A stretch of 16,420 nucleotides of DNA from Planctomycetes bacterium UBA4800 (GTDB taxonomy: Bacteria; Planctomycetota; UBA8108; UBA8890; UBA8898). The notes beneath the pieces were generated by a model, which saw nothing but the letters and a program-made list of their open reading frames with translations, searched no databases and had not been told where the DNA came from. Both the position numbers and the translations under genes were made by a program. Location of the stretch: NCBI GenBank assembly GCA_002402755.1, contig DHGK01000281.1, positions 13,161 through 29,580 on the forward strand. Direction: 5' to 3'. The number at the start of each line of letters is the position of its first letter. Positions within the stretch are counted from its first letter, which is position 1. Shown one piece after another: positions 6,495 to 13,525 of the stretch.

Positions 6495-6680
6495 GTGGCA
6501 AGACTGTGCATGAAGGTCAAGTCGAGGCGGAAGCCGAAGTTCAGCACGCGGCGCGTGAACCGATGCGAGCTGTGCGGCCGGGCGAGGGCCTACTACCGCA
6601 AGTTCAAGGTGTGCCGCATCTGCCTGCGCATGCTCGCATTGCGCGGGGAGGTCCCCGGCATGCGCAAGGCGAGCTGGTAG
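6495..6680 (+). CDS. rpsN: 30S ribosomal protein S14, type Z (zinc-binding)
   Basis: S14 lies in the 30S head beside S3 and S10. This is the short 61-residue zinc-ribbon form. Cys pairs CELC (about residues 24-27) and CRIC (about 40-43) flank GRARAYYRKFKV and should bind one zinc ion. The C-terminus GEVPGMRKASW is diagnostic. The start is GTG at 6495, six bases after AAGGAGG at 6482-6488. An internal ATG at 6510 would cut off family residues. The longer, zinc-free type seen in gamma-proteobacteria is not present in this window. Confidence 0.97.
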   Translation: MARLCMKVKSRRKPKFSTRRVNRCELCGRARAYYRKFKVCRICLRMLALRGEVPGMRKASW

Positions 6681-6693
6681 CGAGGAGCGAGCG

Positions 6694-7092
6694 ATGGCAA
6701 TGACCGATCCGATCGCGGACCTGCTGACGCGGATTCGCAACGCGCACCGGGTGTCCAAGCACCAGGTCGCCGTTCCGTACTCGGAGCTCAAGGGCAGGGT
6801 GCTGGACGTGCTCAAGCGGCACGGGTTCATAGAGGATTTCGACACGGAGCTCGTGGCGGGGAAGGCATCCCTGCGCGTGCATCTCAAGTACGGGCCCGAC
6901 GGCGAGCGCATGTTCTCGCACATCCAGCGCGTCAGCACGCCGGGCCGGAGGGTCTATGTCGGCGTCGACAAGATCCCGTCGCCGCTGAACGGCCTCGGGC
7001 TCGCGGTTCTGTCGACGTCGGCCGGCGTGATGAGCCACCTGGAGGCCAGGAAGCGCCGCCTCGGCGGCGAGGTTCTGTGCGAAGTGTGGTAG
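6694..7092 (+). CDS. rpsH: 30S ribosomal protein S8
   Basis: S8 binds helix 21 of 16S rRNA and in Escherichia coli represses the spc operon by binding a site near rplE. The 132-residue protein begins MAMTDPIADLLTRIRNAHR. It has the SELKGRVLDVLKRHGFIEDF block, VSTPGRRVYVGVDKIP, GLGLAVLSTSAGVMSH and the C-terminal GGEVLCEVW, all expected for the family. The ATG at 6694 follows GAGGAG at 6682-6687; the ATG at 6700 is a possible alternative with worse spacing. Confidence 0.97.
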   Translation: MAMTDPIADLLTRIRNAHRVSKHQVAVPYSELKGRVLDVLKRHGFIEDFDTELVAGKASLRVHLKYGPDGERMFSHIQRVSTPGRRVYVGVDKIPSPLNGLGLAVLSTSAGVMSHLEARKRRLGGEVLCEVW

Positions 7093-7101
7093 GAGGCAGG
7101 C

Positions 7102-7680
7102 ATGTCTCGAATCGGGATTAAGCCCATAGCGCTTCCCCCCGGGGTGAAGGCGGCCGTCAAGGGCGGCGAGCTGCTCGCCGAGGGCCCCAAGGGGAAGATG
7201 GCGGTGGCCATCGGCGGCGGCATCGCCTGCGCGGTCAAGGACGGCAAGGAGATCACGGTGTCCCGCGCCGCCGAGGACGCCCGCAGCCGCGCCATGCACG
7301 GCACGACGCGGGCCCTGATCGCCAACGCGGTGCAGGGCGTCGCGGCCGGCTGGACGAAGGTGCTGCAGGTGTGGGGCGTGGGGTTTGCCGCCGAGGTCAA
7401 GGGCGGCGCCGTCGTGCTCACCCTGGGGTACAGCCACAAGATCGAGTTGAAGATTCCCAAGGGCATCGAGGTCAAGGCCGAGCGCGTGTCCGTCGAGGGC
7501 ACCAACATCTACAAGATCTCGGTGACCGGGCCCGACCGCGCCGCCGTGGGGCAGCTTGCGGCCGACATTCGCGAGGCCCGCGCGCCCGAGCCGTACAAGG
7601 GCACGGGCATCCGCTACGAGGGCGAGCGGATCGTGCGCAAGGCCGGCAAGTCGTTCCAGAGCGGCGGAGCAGGAGGTTAG
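7102..7680 (+). CDS. rplF: 50S ribosomal protein L6
   Basis: L6 lies at the base of the L7/L12 stalk near the sarcin-ricin loop. The 192-residue product is somewhat longer than the common 175-180 residues, mainly through its C-terminal tail. It begins MSRIGIKPIALPPGVK, and has the two-domain pattern with NAVQGVAAGWTKVLQVWGVG and GYSHKIELKIPKGIEV. It ends with the diagnostic APEPYKGTGIRYEGERIVRK followed by a Gly/Ser-rich tail. AGGAGG upstream of the ATG at 7102 is well placed. Confidence 0.96.
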   Translation: MSRIGIKPIALPPGVKAAVKGGELLAEGPKGKMAVAIGGGIACAVKDGKEITVSRAAEDARSRAMHGTTRALIANAVQGVAAGWTKVLQVWGVGFAAEVKGGAVVLTLGYSHKIELKIPKGIEVKAERVSVEGTNIYKISVTGPDRAAVGQLAADIREARAPEPYKGTGIRYEGERIVRKAGKSFQSGGAGG

Positions 7681-7685
7681 GAGCG

Positions 7686-8057
7686 ATGCGTGAACTGACG
7701 CGGATCAAGCGCTGCCGGGTGCGGCGGGGCCTGCGCGCGCGCAAGAAGGCGTTCGGCGCGGCGGGCAAGCCGCGTCTCGTGGTCTTCCGCAGCGGGCGGC
7801 ACATCTACTGCCAGCTCATCGACGATGCGGCCGGCGCGACCCTGGCCGCCGCCTCGACGGCGTCGCCCGAGGTGCGCGAGGAGGTGAAGGCCTGCTCGTG
7901 GAACAAGAAGGGCGCCGAGAAGGTGGGCGAGCTCATCGCCAGGAAGGCCCTTGCCGGCGGCATCACCCGGGTCTGCTTCGACAGGAACGGGTACAAGTTT
8001 CACGGCCGGCTGAAGGCGCTGGCGGACAGCGCGCGGAAGCACGGCCTGGTTTTCTGA
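7686..8057 (+). CDS. rplR: 50S ribosomal protein L18
   Basis: L18 binds 5S rRNA with L5 and L25 and is needed to dock it into the 50S subunit. The product is 123 residues from the ATG at 7686, nine bases after AGGAGG at 7671-7676, which lies inside the 3' end of rplF. The basic N-terminus is followed by KPRLVVFRSGRHIYCQLIDD, a segment with AGATLAAASTASPEVRE, then GELIARKALAGGITRVCFDR and the C-terminal NGYKFHGRLKALADSARKHG. A frame in the same phase extends upstream into rplF but has no L18 similarity. Confidence 0.96.
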   Translation: MRELTRIKRCRVRRGLRARKKAFGAAGKPRLVVFRSGRHIYCQLIDDAAGATLAAASTASPEVREEVKACSWNKKGAEKVGELIARKALAGGITRVCFDRNGYKFHGRLKALADSARKHGLVF

Positions 8058-8073
8058 GCGGTGGAGTGCGTTG

Positions 8074-8610
8074 ATGGCTGAACAGGAACGGGACACTCGC
8101 GGCGACTCTCATGTGCATGATGCCCTCGATACCGAGGAAGGCAAGGGCCTCGAGCGCGTCGTGCGCATCAGCCGCGTGGCGGCGGTCGTCAAGGGCGGCC
8201 GGCGCTTCAGCTTCACGGCGACCGTCGTCGTCGGCAACGGCGACGGCGAGGTCGGCATCGGCTACGGGAAGGCGCGCGAGGTGCCCGTGGCGGTCGAGAA
8301 GGCCCTGAAGGACGGCCGCAGCAAGCTGCAGAAGGTCGCGGTCAGGAACGGCACGCTGCCCTTCAAGGTGACGGGCAGGTTCGGCGCCGCGCGGGTGGTC
8401 ATGCTGCCGGCGAACGAGGGCACGGGCGTGATCGCGGGCGAGGTCGTGCGCGCGGTGCTGGAGTGCGCGGGCGTGAAGAACGTCCTCACCAAGAGCATCG
8501 GCAGCAACAACAAGCTCAATCTCCTGCGCGCGGCGCTTGACGGCCTGCTGCAGCTCCGGAGCAAGGGCGACCTGGAGCGGCTGCGGGGCGTCGCATTCGA
8601 AGCGGAGTAA
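8074..8610 (+). CDS. rpsE: 30S ribosomal protein S5
   Basis: S5 works in mRNA unwinding and decoding fidelity. The product is 178 residues from the ATG at 8074, seven bases after GGAG at 8063-8066. A TTG at 8071 is in frame but less well spaced. After an acidic N-terminal extension of about 25 residues come the dsRNA-binding domain with VVKGGRRFSFTATVVVGNGD and GYGKAREVPVAVEKAL, then the second domain with PANEGTGVIAGEVVRAVLE and GSNNKLNLLRAALDGL. rplO follows after only 5 bp, so rpmD (L30), often found here, is missing. Confidence 0.96.
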   Translation: MAEQERDTRGDSHVHDALDTEEGKGLERVVRISRVAAVVKGGRRFSFTATVVVGNGDGEVGIGYGKAREVPVAVEKALKDGRSKLQKVAVRNGTLPFKVTGRFGAARVVMLPANEGTGVIAGEVVRAVLECAGVKNVLTKSIGSNNKLNLLRAALDGLLQLRSKGDLERLRGVAFEAE

Positions 8611-8615
8611 GAACC

Positions 8616-9059
8616 ATGGACATGGCGGAACTGTCCCGGATCGCCGGGGCGCACGAACGCGCAACGCGGCGCGGCCGCGGCGACGGCTCGGGCCTGGGCA
8701 AGACCAGCGGCCGCGGCCACAAGGGCGGCGGCTCGCGCACGGGCTGGCGGCAGCGGTGGTTCGCCGAAGGCGGCCAGATGCCGATCTACCGGCGGCTGCC
8801 CAAGAAGGGCTTCAGCAACGCGCGCTTCAAGGACCGGTACGACGTGATCAACGTCGGGGACCTGGCCGCGATTCCCGCGGGCACGACGGTGGACCTGGCG
8901 TATCTCGCGCAGGAGGGCATCCTGGCGCCGCGGCACGGCAAGCTCAAGGTGCTCGGCAACGGCGAGCTCGCGGTGGCGCTGCAGGTGCGGGCCGTGCGGT
9001 TCTCGGAGAAGGCCAAGGAGAAGATCGTGAAGGCCGGCGGATCGGCCGAGGTGGGGTAG
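8616..9059 (+). CDS. rplO: 50S ribosomal protein L15
   Basis: L15 is a late-assembly 50S protein with a long N-terminal extension running into the rRNA core. The 147-residue product contains the diagnostic Gly- and Arg-rich GLGKTSGRGHKGGGSRTGW, the EGGQMPIYRRLPKKGFSN block, the YDVINVGDLAAIPAGTTVD segment and a C-terminal globular part ending SEKAKEKIVKAGGSAEVG. GGAG at 8604-8607, inside the end of rpsE, is eight bases from the ATG at 8616. The ATG at 8622 is an alternative. It directly precedes secY with a 3-bp gap. Confidence 0.96.
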   Translation: MDMAELSRIAGAHERATRRGRGDGSGLGKTSGRGHKGGGSRTGWRQRWFAEGGQMPIYRRLPKKGFSNARFKDRYDVINVGDLAAIPAGTTVDLAYLAQEGILAPRHGKLKVLGNGELAVALQVRAVRFSEKAKEKIVKAGGSAEVG

Positions 9060-9062
9060 AGG

Positions 9063-10421
9063 ATGCTAGAACGCCTGGTCAAGACCGTTCGGGACATTGT
9101 CGGCATCCGCGACGTGCGCCGCAGGATCCTGATGACGTTCGCGCTGCTCTTCGTGTACCGCATCGGCTCGCACGTCTTCCTGCCGTATGTGGACATCGAG
9201 AAGATCGAGCAGCGCCTCAAGGAGGACCGCGGAGGGCTGCTCCAGTGGGTCGAGTACACGAGCGCGCTCACCGGCGGCAACCTCGAGAACGCGACGTTCT
9301 TCAGCCTCGGGATCATGCCGTACATCACGGCATCGATCATCATGAGCCTGCTCGTCAAGGTGATCCCGCGCCTCGAGGCGCTGTCCAAGGAGGGCGAGAG
9401 CGGGCGGCGCGCCATCAACCGCTACACGCGGTACGGCACGGTGCTCGTCGCGATCGTCCAGGGAATATTCATAGTCATCTTCCTGCGCAGCGTGTTCGGC
9501 GAGGGCGATGCGAAAGCGAGCATCGCGATCATTGACCGCGACAGCCCCTGGTGGAACACGTTCACGGGGGGGACGCAGCTCCTGTGCCTGATCCTCGGGG
9601 CGGTGTTCCTGATGTGGCTCGGCGAGAAGATCACCGACTACGGCATCGGCAACGGCGCCTCGGTGCTGATCATGGCGGGCATCATCGCGCGCATGCCCAT
9701 GGCCTTCGCGTTCCTCGGGCGCGAGATCGCGAACGCGGGCGAGGACCGGCCGTTCAAGGTCGTGTGGGCGCTCAGCGTGGCCGTGCTCTTCGTGGCGATC
9801 GTCGTGGCGGTCGTCTTCATCACGCGGGGCCAGCGCCGCATTCCGATCCAGCAGGCCCGGACGGTGCGCGGCCGGCGCGTGTACGGCGGCACCAAGCACT
9901 ACATGCCGCTCAGGGTCAACTCGGCGGGCGTGATGCCCATCATCTTCGCCCAGGCGCTTGTCGTGCTGCCGCCCAAGCTGATCGCGGGCGTCACGGGGCT
10001 CGCGGCCCTGGGGCAGTACTTCAACCCGGGCGCGTTCTGGTACCACGTGGCGTACATTCTCCTGATCATCTTCTTCTCGTACTTCTGGACGACGCTCATG
10101 TACAATCCGGTCGAGATCGCCAAGAACATCCAGGAGCACGGGAGCTTCATTCCCGGCATCCGGCCGGGGCGGAGGACCGCCGAGTACCTGGAGCGCATCA
10201 TGAGCCGCATCACGCTGGCGGGCGCCGTGTTCCTGGCGTTGATCGCGCTCACGCCCGAACTGGTGCGCGGAAGCCTGGATGTCGATTACGTCGTGGCGAG
10301 CCTGCTGGGCGGCACGTCGATGCTGATCGTGGTGGGCGTGGCCCTGGACGTCGTGGACAAGGTCGAGGCGCAGCTGCTGGTGCGGCAGTACGACGGATTC
10401 GTGCGCGGCGGCGGCGAATAG
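9063..10421 (+). CDS. secY: Protein translocase subunit SecY
   Basis: SecY is the channel subunit of the SecYEG translocon in the inner membrane. The 452-residue protein shows ten hydrophobic segments, at about 22-42, 80-98, 125-143, 172-188, 198-218, 233-254, 289-309, 326-347, 383-400 and 411-430. Family motifs are GIMPYITASIIMSLL in segment 2, GEKITDYGIGNGASVLIM at 4-5, RRIPIQQARTVRGRR in the cytosolic loop, NSAGVMPIIFAQAL, and SFIPGIRPGRRTAEYL. GAGGTGG at 9048-9054 precedes the ATG. Its place after rplO and before map is classical, but adk, often between secY and map, is absent. Confidence 0.97.
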   Translation: MLERLVKTVRDIVGIRDVRRRILMTFALLFVYRIGSHVFLPYVDIEKIEQRLKEDRGGLLQWVEYTSALTGGNLENATFFSLGIMPYITASIIMSLLVKVIPRLEALSKEGESGRRAINRYTRYGTVLVAIVQGIFIVIFLRSVFGEGDAKASIAIIDRDSPWWNTFTGGTQLLCLILGAVFLMWLGEKITDYGIGNGASVLIMAGIIARMPMAFAFLGREIANAGEDRPFKVVWALSVAVLFVAIVVAVVFITRGQRRIPIQQARTVRGRRVYGGTKHYMPLRVNSAGVMPIIFAQALVVLPPKLIAGVTGLAALGQYFNPGAFWYHVAYILLIIFFSYFWTTLMYNPVEIAKNIQEHGSFIPGIRPGRRTAEYLERIMSRITLAGAVFLALIALTPELVRGSLDVDYVVASLLGGTSMLIVVGVALDVVDKVEAQLLVRQYDGFVRGGGE

Positions 10422-10427
10422 GCGCGT

Positions 10428-11285
10428 ATGGTCACCCTGCGATCCCGGCGCGAAATCGAACTCATGCGCGGCGCGGGATCGATCGTCGTCGAGGCGTTCG
10501 CGGAGGCCGCGCGGGTGCTCAAGCCGGGCGTCAGCACCTACGAGATCAACAGGACGATCGAGAAGGTCATCGAGAAGCGCCGCGGGGAACCGCTCTTCAA
10601 GGGCTACCGCGGCTTTCCGGCGGCGAGCTGCGTATCGATCAACGAGGAGGTCGTGCACGGCATCCCGCACAGAGGCCGCAGGGTGGCGGAGGGCGATCTC
10701 GTGTCGCTCGACGTGGGCGTGCGGCGGCAGGGGTACTGCGGCGATGCCGCCGTGACCTTCCCGGTGGGCGCCGTGGACGCGCGCGCGCGGGCGCTGTGCG
10801 CGGCGTGCATCGAGGCGCTGGATGCGGCGGTCGCGGACGCGCGGCCGGGCGCGCGGCTCTCGCAGGTCTCGAATGCGGTCGAGAGCTACGCGCGCGCGCG
10901 CGGGTACTCGGTCGTCAAGCGGTTCGTCGGCCACGGCATCGGCACGGAGCTGCACGAGGCGCCGCACGTGCCGAACTACGTGGATGAGGAGGTCCTCAGA
11001 AGCGACATGCTGCTCCGGCCCGGCATGGTGCTCGCGATCGAGCCCATGCTCAACGAGGGCACCGAGGAGGTCGTGGAACTCGGCGACAAGTGGACGGTGG
11101 TGACGGCGGACCGCAAGCTCTCGGCGCATTTCGAGCACACGGTCGCCGTGGGGCCGGACGGCCCCGAGATCCTGACCCCGTGGCACGAGACGATTGACAC
11201 GGGGATCTTTTCAGGTAAGATAGGGCTTTTTATCAACCGCGAGCGCCTGACAAGCCATGCCGAAAGAAGAGCCGATTCAGGTTGA
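10428..11285 (+). CDS. map: Type I methionine aminopeptidase with C-terminal extension
   Basis: Map removes the initiator Met from nascent proteins in the cytosol. The 285-residue protein has the pita-bread fold pattern. Likely metal ligands are D95 (SLDVG), D106 (CGDAAVT), H169 (VGHGIG), E205 (AIEPM) and E236 (FEHTVAV), with the substrate-side His in VVHGIP. Type I proteins normally end near the GPEILT motif, here at residues 245-250. This frame continues another 35 residues through the infA promoter and 29 bp into infA. That tail shows no recognisable motif and is probably a by-product of the overlap. The ATG at 10428 has no strong Shine-Dalgarno site, so coupling to secY is likely. Confidence 0.95.
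   Translation: MVTLRSRREIELMRGAGSIVVEAFAEAARVLKPGVSTYEINRTIEKVIEKRRGEPLFKGYRGFPAASCVSINEEVVHGIPHRGRRVAEGDLVSLDVGVRRQGYCGDAAVTFPVGAVDARARALCAACIEALDAAVADARPGARLSQVSNAVESYARARGYSVVKRFVGHGIGTELHEAPHVPNYVDEEVLRSDMLLRPGMVLAIEPMLNEGTEEVVELGDKWTVVTADRKLSAHFEHTVAVGPDGPEILTPWHETIDTGIFSGKIGLFINRERLTSHAERRADSG
11194..11221 (+). promoter_or_regulatory. Strong internal promoter for infA and the alpha section
   Basis: TTGACA at 11194-11199 is a perfect -35 box, and TAAGAT at 11216-11221 matches the -10 consensus at five of six positions. The spacer is 16 bp, the same as in the promoter before rpsJ. The expected start is about 11228-11230, giving an infA leader of about 28 nt. The promoter lies wholly inside the 3' end of the map frame. 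An AT-rich stretch (GGCTTTTTATC at 11224-11234) follows the -10 box. It would allow the infA-rpmJ-rpsM-rpsK-rpoA-rplQ block to be transcribed apart from the upstream message. Confidence 0.75.
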
Positions 11286-11472
11286 AGGCACCGTCAAGGA
11301 GGCGCTGCCGGATGCGAAGTTCCTGGTGGAGCTCGACAGCGGCCATCCGGTGCTTGCGCACGTCTCGGGGAAGATGCGTATGCATTTCATACGCATTCTC
11401 AAAGGCGACCGCGTGGTGCTGGAGATGTCCCCCTACGATCTCGGCAAGGGGCGCATAGTGTATCGCTCGTAG
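11257..11472 (+). CDS. infA: Translation initiation factor IF-1
   Basis: IF-1 binds the 30S A site during initiation. The 71-residue protein has the standard length and a single S1/OB domain. It starts MPKEEPIQVEGTVKEALPDA and has the LVELDSGHPVLAHVSGKMRM segment and FIRILKGDRVVLEMSPYDLG, ending GRIVYRS. The ATG at 11257 overlaps the map 3' end by 29 bp. I see no good Shine-Dalgarno sequence before it (upstream bases read CGAGCGCCTGACAAGCC), unlike nearly all other genes here. Translation may depend on the short leader or on coupling with map. Confidence 0.97.
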   Translation: MPKEEPIQVEGTVKEALPDAKFLVELDSGHPVLAHVSGKMRMHFIRILKGDRVVLEMSPYDLGKGRIVYRS

Positions 11473-11483
11473 CGGAGGCGCGA

Positions 11484-11597
11484 ATGAAGGTCAAGAGTTC
11501 CGTCAAACGGATGTGCGAGCACTGCAAGATCGTGCGGCGCCGCGGCGTCGTGCGCGTGATCTGCAGCAATCCGCGGCACAAGCAGCGTCAAGGGTAA
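11484..11597 (+). CDS. rpmJ: 50S ribosomal protein L36 (zinc-binding form)
   Basis: This 37-residue protein is recognisable end to end. It starts MKVKSSVKRMCEHCKIVRRR and finishes with ICSNPRHKQRQG. The Cys11, Cys14, Cys27 and His32 set forms the zinc ribbon of the C+ type of L36, which organises 23S rRNA in the 50S subunit. GGAGG at 11474-11478, overlapping the infA stop region, is five bases from the ATG. The gene lies 11 bp after infA and 13 bp before rpsM, its classical position in many bacteria. Confidence 0.96.
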   Translation: MKVKSSVKRMCEHCKIVRRRGVVRVICSNPRHKQRQG

Positions 11598-11610
11598 GGG
11601 AGGTTCTCGA

Positions 11611-11994
11611 ATGCCGCGCGTGGTGGGTGTCGACATTCCCAGCGACAAGAAGGTCACCGTCTCGCTGTGCTACGTCTACGGCATAGGGCCGTGCCGGGCG
11701 CGCGAGATCGTGAAGAAGTGCAGCATCAACCCCGACGTGCGGGCGAAGAACCTCACCGAGGACGAGCTGAGCCGCATCGCCGCGATGATCGAGCGCGAGT
11801 ACGCGGTCGAGGGCGCGCTCAGGCGCGAGATGCAGCAGAACATCGGCCGCCTGAAGGAGATCAACTGCTACCGCGGCCTCAGGCATCGGCGCAGCCTTCC
11901 CGTGCGGGGCCAGCGCACGCGGACCAACGCCCGGACGAGGAAGGGGCCGCGGAAGGTGGTCGCCGGCAAGAAGAGCGTGAAGGCAGCGAGGTAA
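11611..11994 (+). CDS. rpsM: 30S ribosomal protein S13
   Basis: S13 is in the 30S head, contacts the P-site tRNA through its C-terminal tail, and makes a bridge to L5. The 127-residue product contains VVGVDIPSDKKVTVSLCYVY near the start, the helix-hairpin-helix YGIGPCRAREIVKKC, then EGALRREMQQNIGRLKEINC and the RGLRHRRSLPVRGQRTRTNA RNA-binding segment, ending in a basic Lys/Arg tail. GGGAGG at 11598-11603 precedes the ATG at good spacing. It is followed by rpsK after 4 bp. Confidence 0.97.
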   Translation: MPRVVGVDIPSDKKVTVSLCYVYGIGPCRAREIVKKCSINPDVRAKNLTEDELSRIAAMIEREYAVEGALRREMQQNIGRLKEINCYRGLRHRRSLPVRGQRTRTNARTRKGPRKVVAGKKSVKAAR

Positions 11995-11998
11995 CGGT

Positions 11999-12448
11999 AT
12001 GTCGAAGCAGCAGCAGCAGCAGTCGGAACGGCCGGCGCAGGAGCCCCAGGCCCAGGAAGGACCGCCGCCGGCCTCCGGCGGCAAGAAGAAGCAGAAGCTG
12101 ACGATCGCGAAGGCGATCGTCCACATCAAGGCCACGTTCAACAACACGATCATCACCCTGACCGACCGGAACGGGAACACGCTCGTGTGCGGATCGTCGG
12201 GGACCGTGGGCTACAAGGGCAGCCGCAAGAGCACGCCGTTCGCCGCCCAGCGCGCCGCCGAGAAGGTGGCCGAGAAGGCGCGGAAGCTCGGCGTGCGCGA
12301 GATCGAGATACGCGTGAAAGGGCCCGGCGCGGGGCGGGAGTCCGCGATCCGCGCCTTCCAGCAGGCGGACGTGGACATCAAGGTCATCGAGGACGTGACC
12401 CCGCTGCCGCACAACGGCTGCCGTCCCAAGAAGCGCCGCCGCGTGTAG
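11999..12448 (+). CDS. rpsK: 30S ribosomal protein S11 with Gln-rich N-terminal extension
   Basis: S11 lies on the 30S platform near the E site. The product is 149 residues, about 20 longer than usual. The extra length is an N-terminal low-complexity tract with five consecutive Gln (MSKQQQQQSERPAQEPQAQE) and a Pro/Gly/Lys stretch. The conserved core starts near AKAIVHIKATFNNTIITLTD, followed by GSSGTVGYKGSRKSTPFAAQ, VKGPGAGRESAIRAF and the C-terminal LPHNGCRPKKRRRV. GAGG at 11988-11991 lies seven bases before the ATG at 11999. No other start codon is better placed. rpsD does not follow. Confidence 0.96.
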   Translation: MSKQQQQQSERPAQEPQAQEGPPPASGGKKKQKLTIAKAIVHIKATFNNTIITLTDRNGNTLVCGSSGTVGYKGSRKSTPFAAQRAAEKVAEKARKLGVREIEIRVKGPGAGRESAIRAFQQADVDIKVIEDVTPLPHNGCRPKKRRRV

Positions 12449-12502
12449 CGCGGGCGGCGCGTGGTGCGTGGCAATGAAGGGCGTGAGCTGAGGAGATGAC
12501 GG

Positions 12503-13525
12503 ATGCGAGTCAGGTGGCGTGACTTCGAGCTTCCCGGTACGGTGGCGATCGATGAGGAAAGCAAGACGCGCGAGTACGGGAAGTTCATCATAGAGCCGTT
12601 CGAACGCGGGTTCGGCGTGACCGTGGGCAACAGCCTGCGCCGCGTGCTCCTGTCGGCGCTCGAGGGCGCGGCGCTGTACGCGGTGAAGATCGAGAACGTC
12701 CCCCACGAGTTCACGGGGATCCCCGGCGTGTTCGAGGACGTGACCGACATCGTGCTGCGCCTGAAGAAGGTGCGGGCCCTCATCCACGAGGGCAAGGAGG
12801 CGCAGCTCAAGATCGAGAAGCAGAAGGCCGGGGCGATCACGGCGGGGGACATCCAGTGCCCCGCGACCGTCGAGATCCTGAACAAGGACCTCGTGATCGC
12901 CACCCTCACCGAGGACCGCCCGTTCGCGATGACGCTGTGGGCGCGGAAGGGCCGCGGCTACGTCACGGCCGAGGAACTGGCCAAGGGGCAGCACGAGATC
13001 GGGAGGATTCACGTCGATGCGTGCTTCTCGCCCGTCCAGCGCGTCAGGTGCGGGACCGAGGCGACCCGCGTCGGCCAGAGGACGAACTACGACCGCCTGG
13101 TGCTCGAGGTCTGGACGAACGGCGTCGTGACGCCCGAGATGGTGCTCGTCGAGGCCGCGAAGATCCTCAGGAAGCACCTGAATCCCTTCGTCCAGTACGA
13201 CAGCATCGGGCACCTGGCCCAGGCCGAGGCGACGGGGCTCGCCGAGGGCGGCGAGCACGGCGCGCTGCCCGAGGCCGACGCCGAGCTGCAGCAGAAGCTC
13301 GGGCGGCACGTCTCCGAGCTCAACCTGACGGTCCGCGCGCGCAATTGCCTGGAAGCCAAGGGCATCGCGATGGTCGGGGACCTCGTGAGAATGACGGAGG
13401 CGGAGCTGCTGAAGGTCGAGAATCTCGGGCGCACGACGCTCAGCGAGATCAAGCGCCGTCTCGATGAGTGGGGGCTCACGCTCGGCCTGGAGGCCCCCGC
13501 ATCGGCGGACAAGGTGGAAGCATGA
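12503..13525 (+). CDS. rpoA: DNA-directed RNA polymerase subunit alpha
   Basis: Alpha dimerises to nucleate RNA polymerase assembly, and its C-terminal domain binds UP elements and activators. The 340-residue protein has an N-terminal assembly domain (about 1-240) with FERGFGVTVGNSLRRVLLSA, HEFTGIPGVFEDVTDI and GRIHVDACFSPVQRV. A linker follows, then a C-terminal domain at about 265-330 (LTVRARNCLEAKGIAMVGDL, NLGRTTLSEIKRRL). R278 and N281 match E. coli R265 and N268. E284 replaces the usual Lys271, and T311 and T312 replace Lys298 and Ser299. AGGAG at 12491-12495 is seven bases from the ATG. The stop overlaps the rplQ start. Confidence 0.97.
   Translation: MRVRWRDFELPGTVAIDEESKTREYGKFIIEPFERGFGVTVGNSLRRVLLSALEGAALYAVKIENVPHEFTGIPGVFEDVTDIVLRLKKVRALIHEGKEAQLKIEKQKAGAITAGDIQCPATVEILNKDLVIATLTEDRPFAMTLWARKGRGYVTAEELAKGQHEIGRIHVDACFSPVQRVRCGTEATRVGQRTNYDRLVLEVWTNGVVTPEMVLVEAAKILRKHLNPFVQYDSIGHLAQAEATGLAEGGEHGALPEADAELQQKLGRHVSELNLTVRARNCLEAKGIAMVGDLVRMTEAELLKVENLGRTTLSEIKRRLDEWGLTLGLEAPASADKVEA

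Noticed and set aside
9066..11186. A 706-codon open frame on the - strand opposite secY and map
   Set aside because: It mirrors two certain genes, has Arg/Asp/His/Ala-rich composition typical of antisense frames in GC-rich DNA, and shows no recognisable domain.
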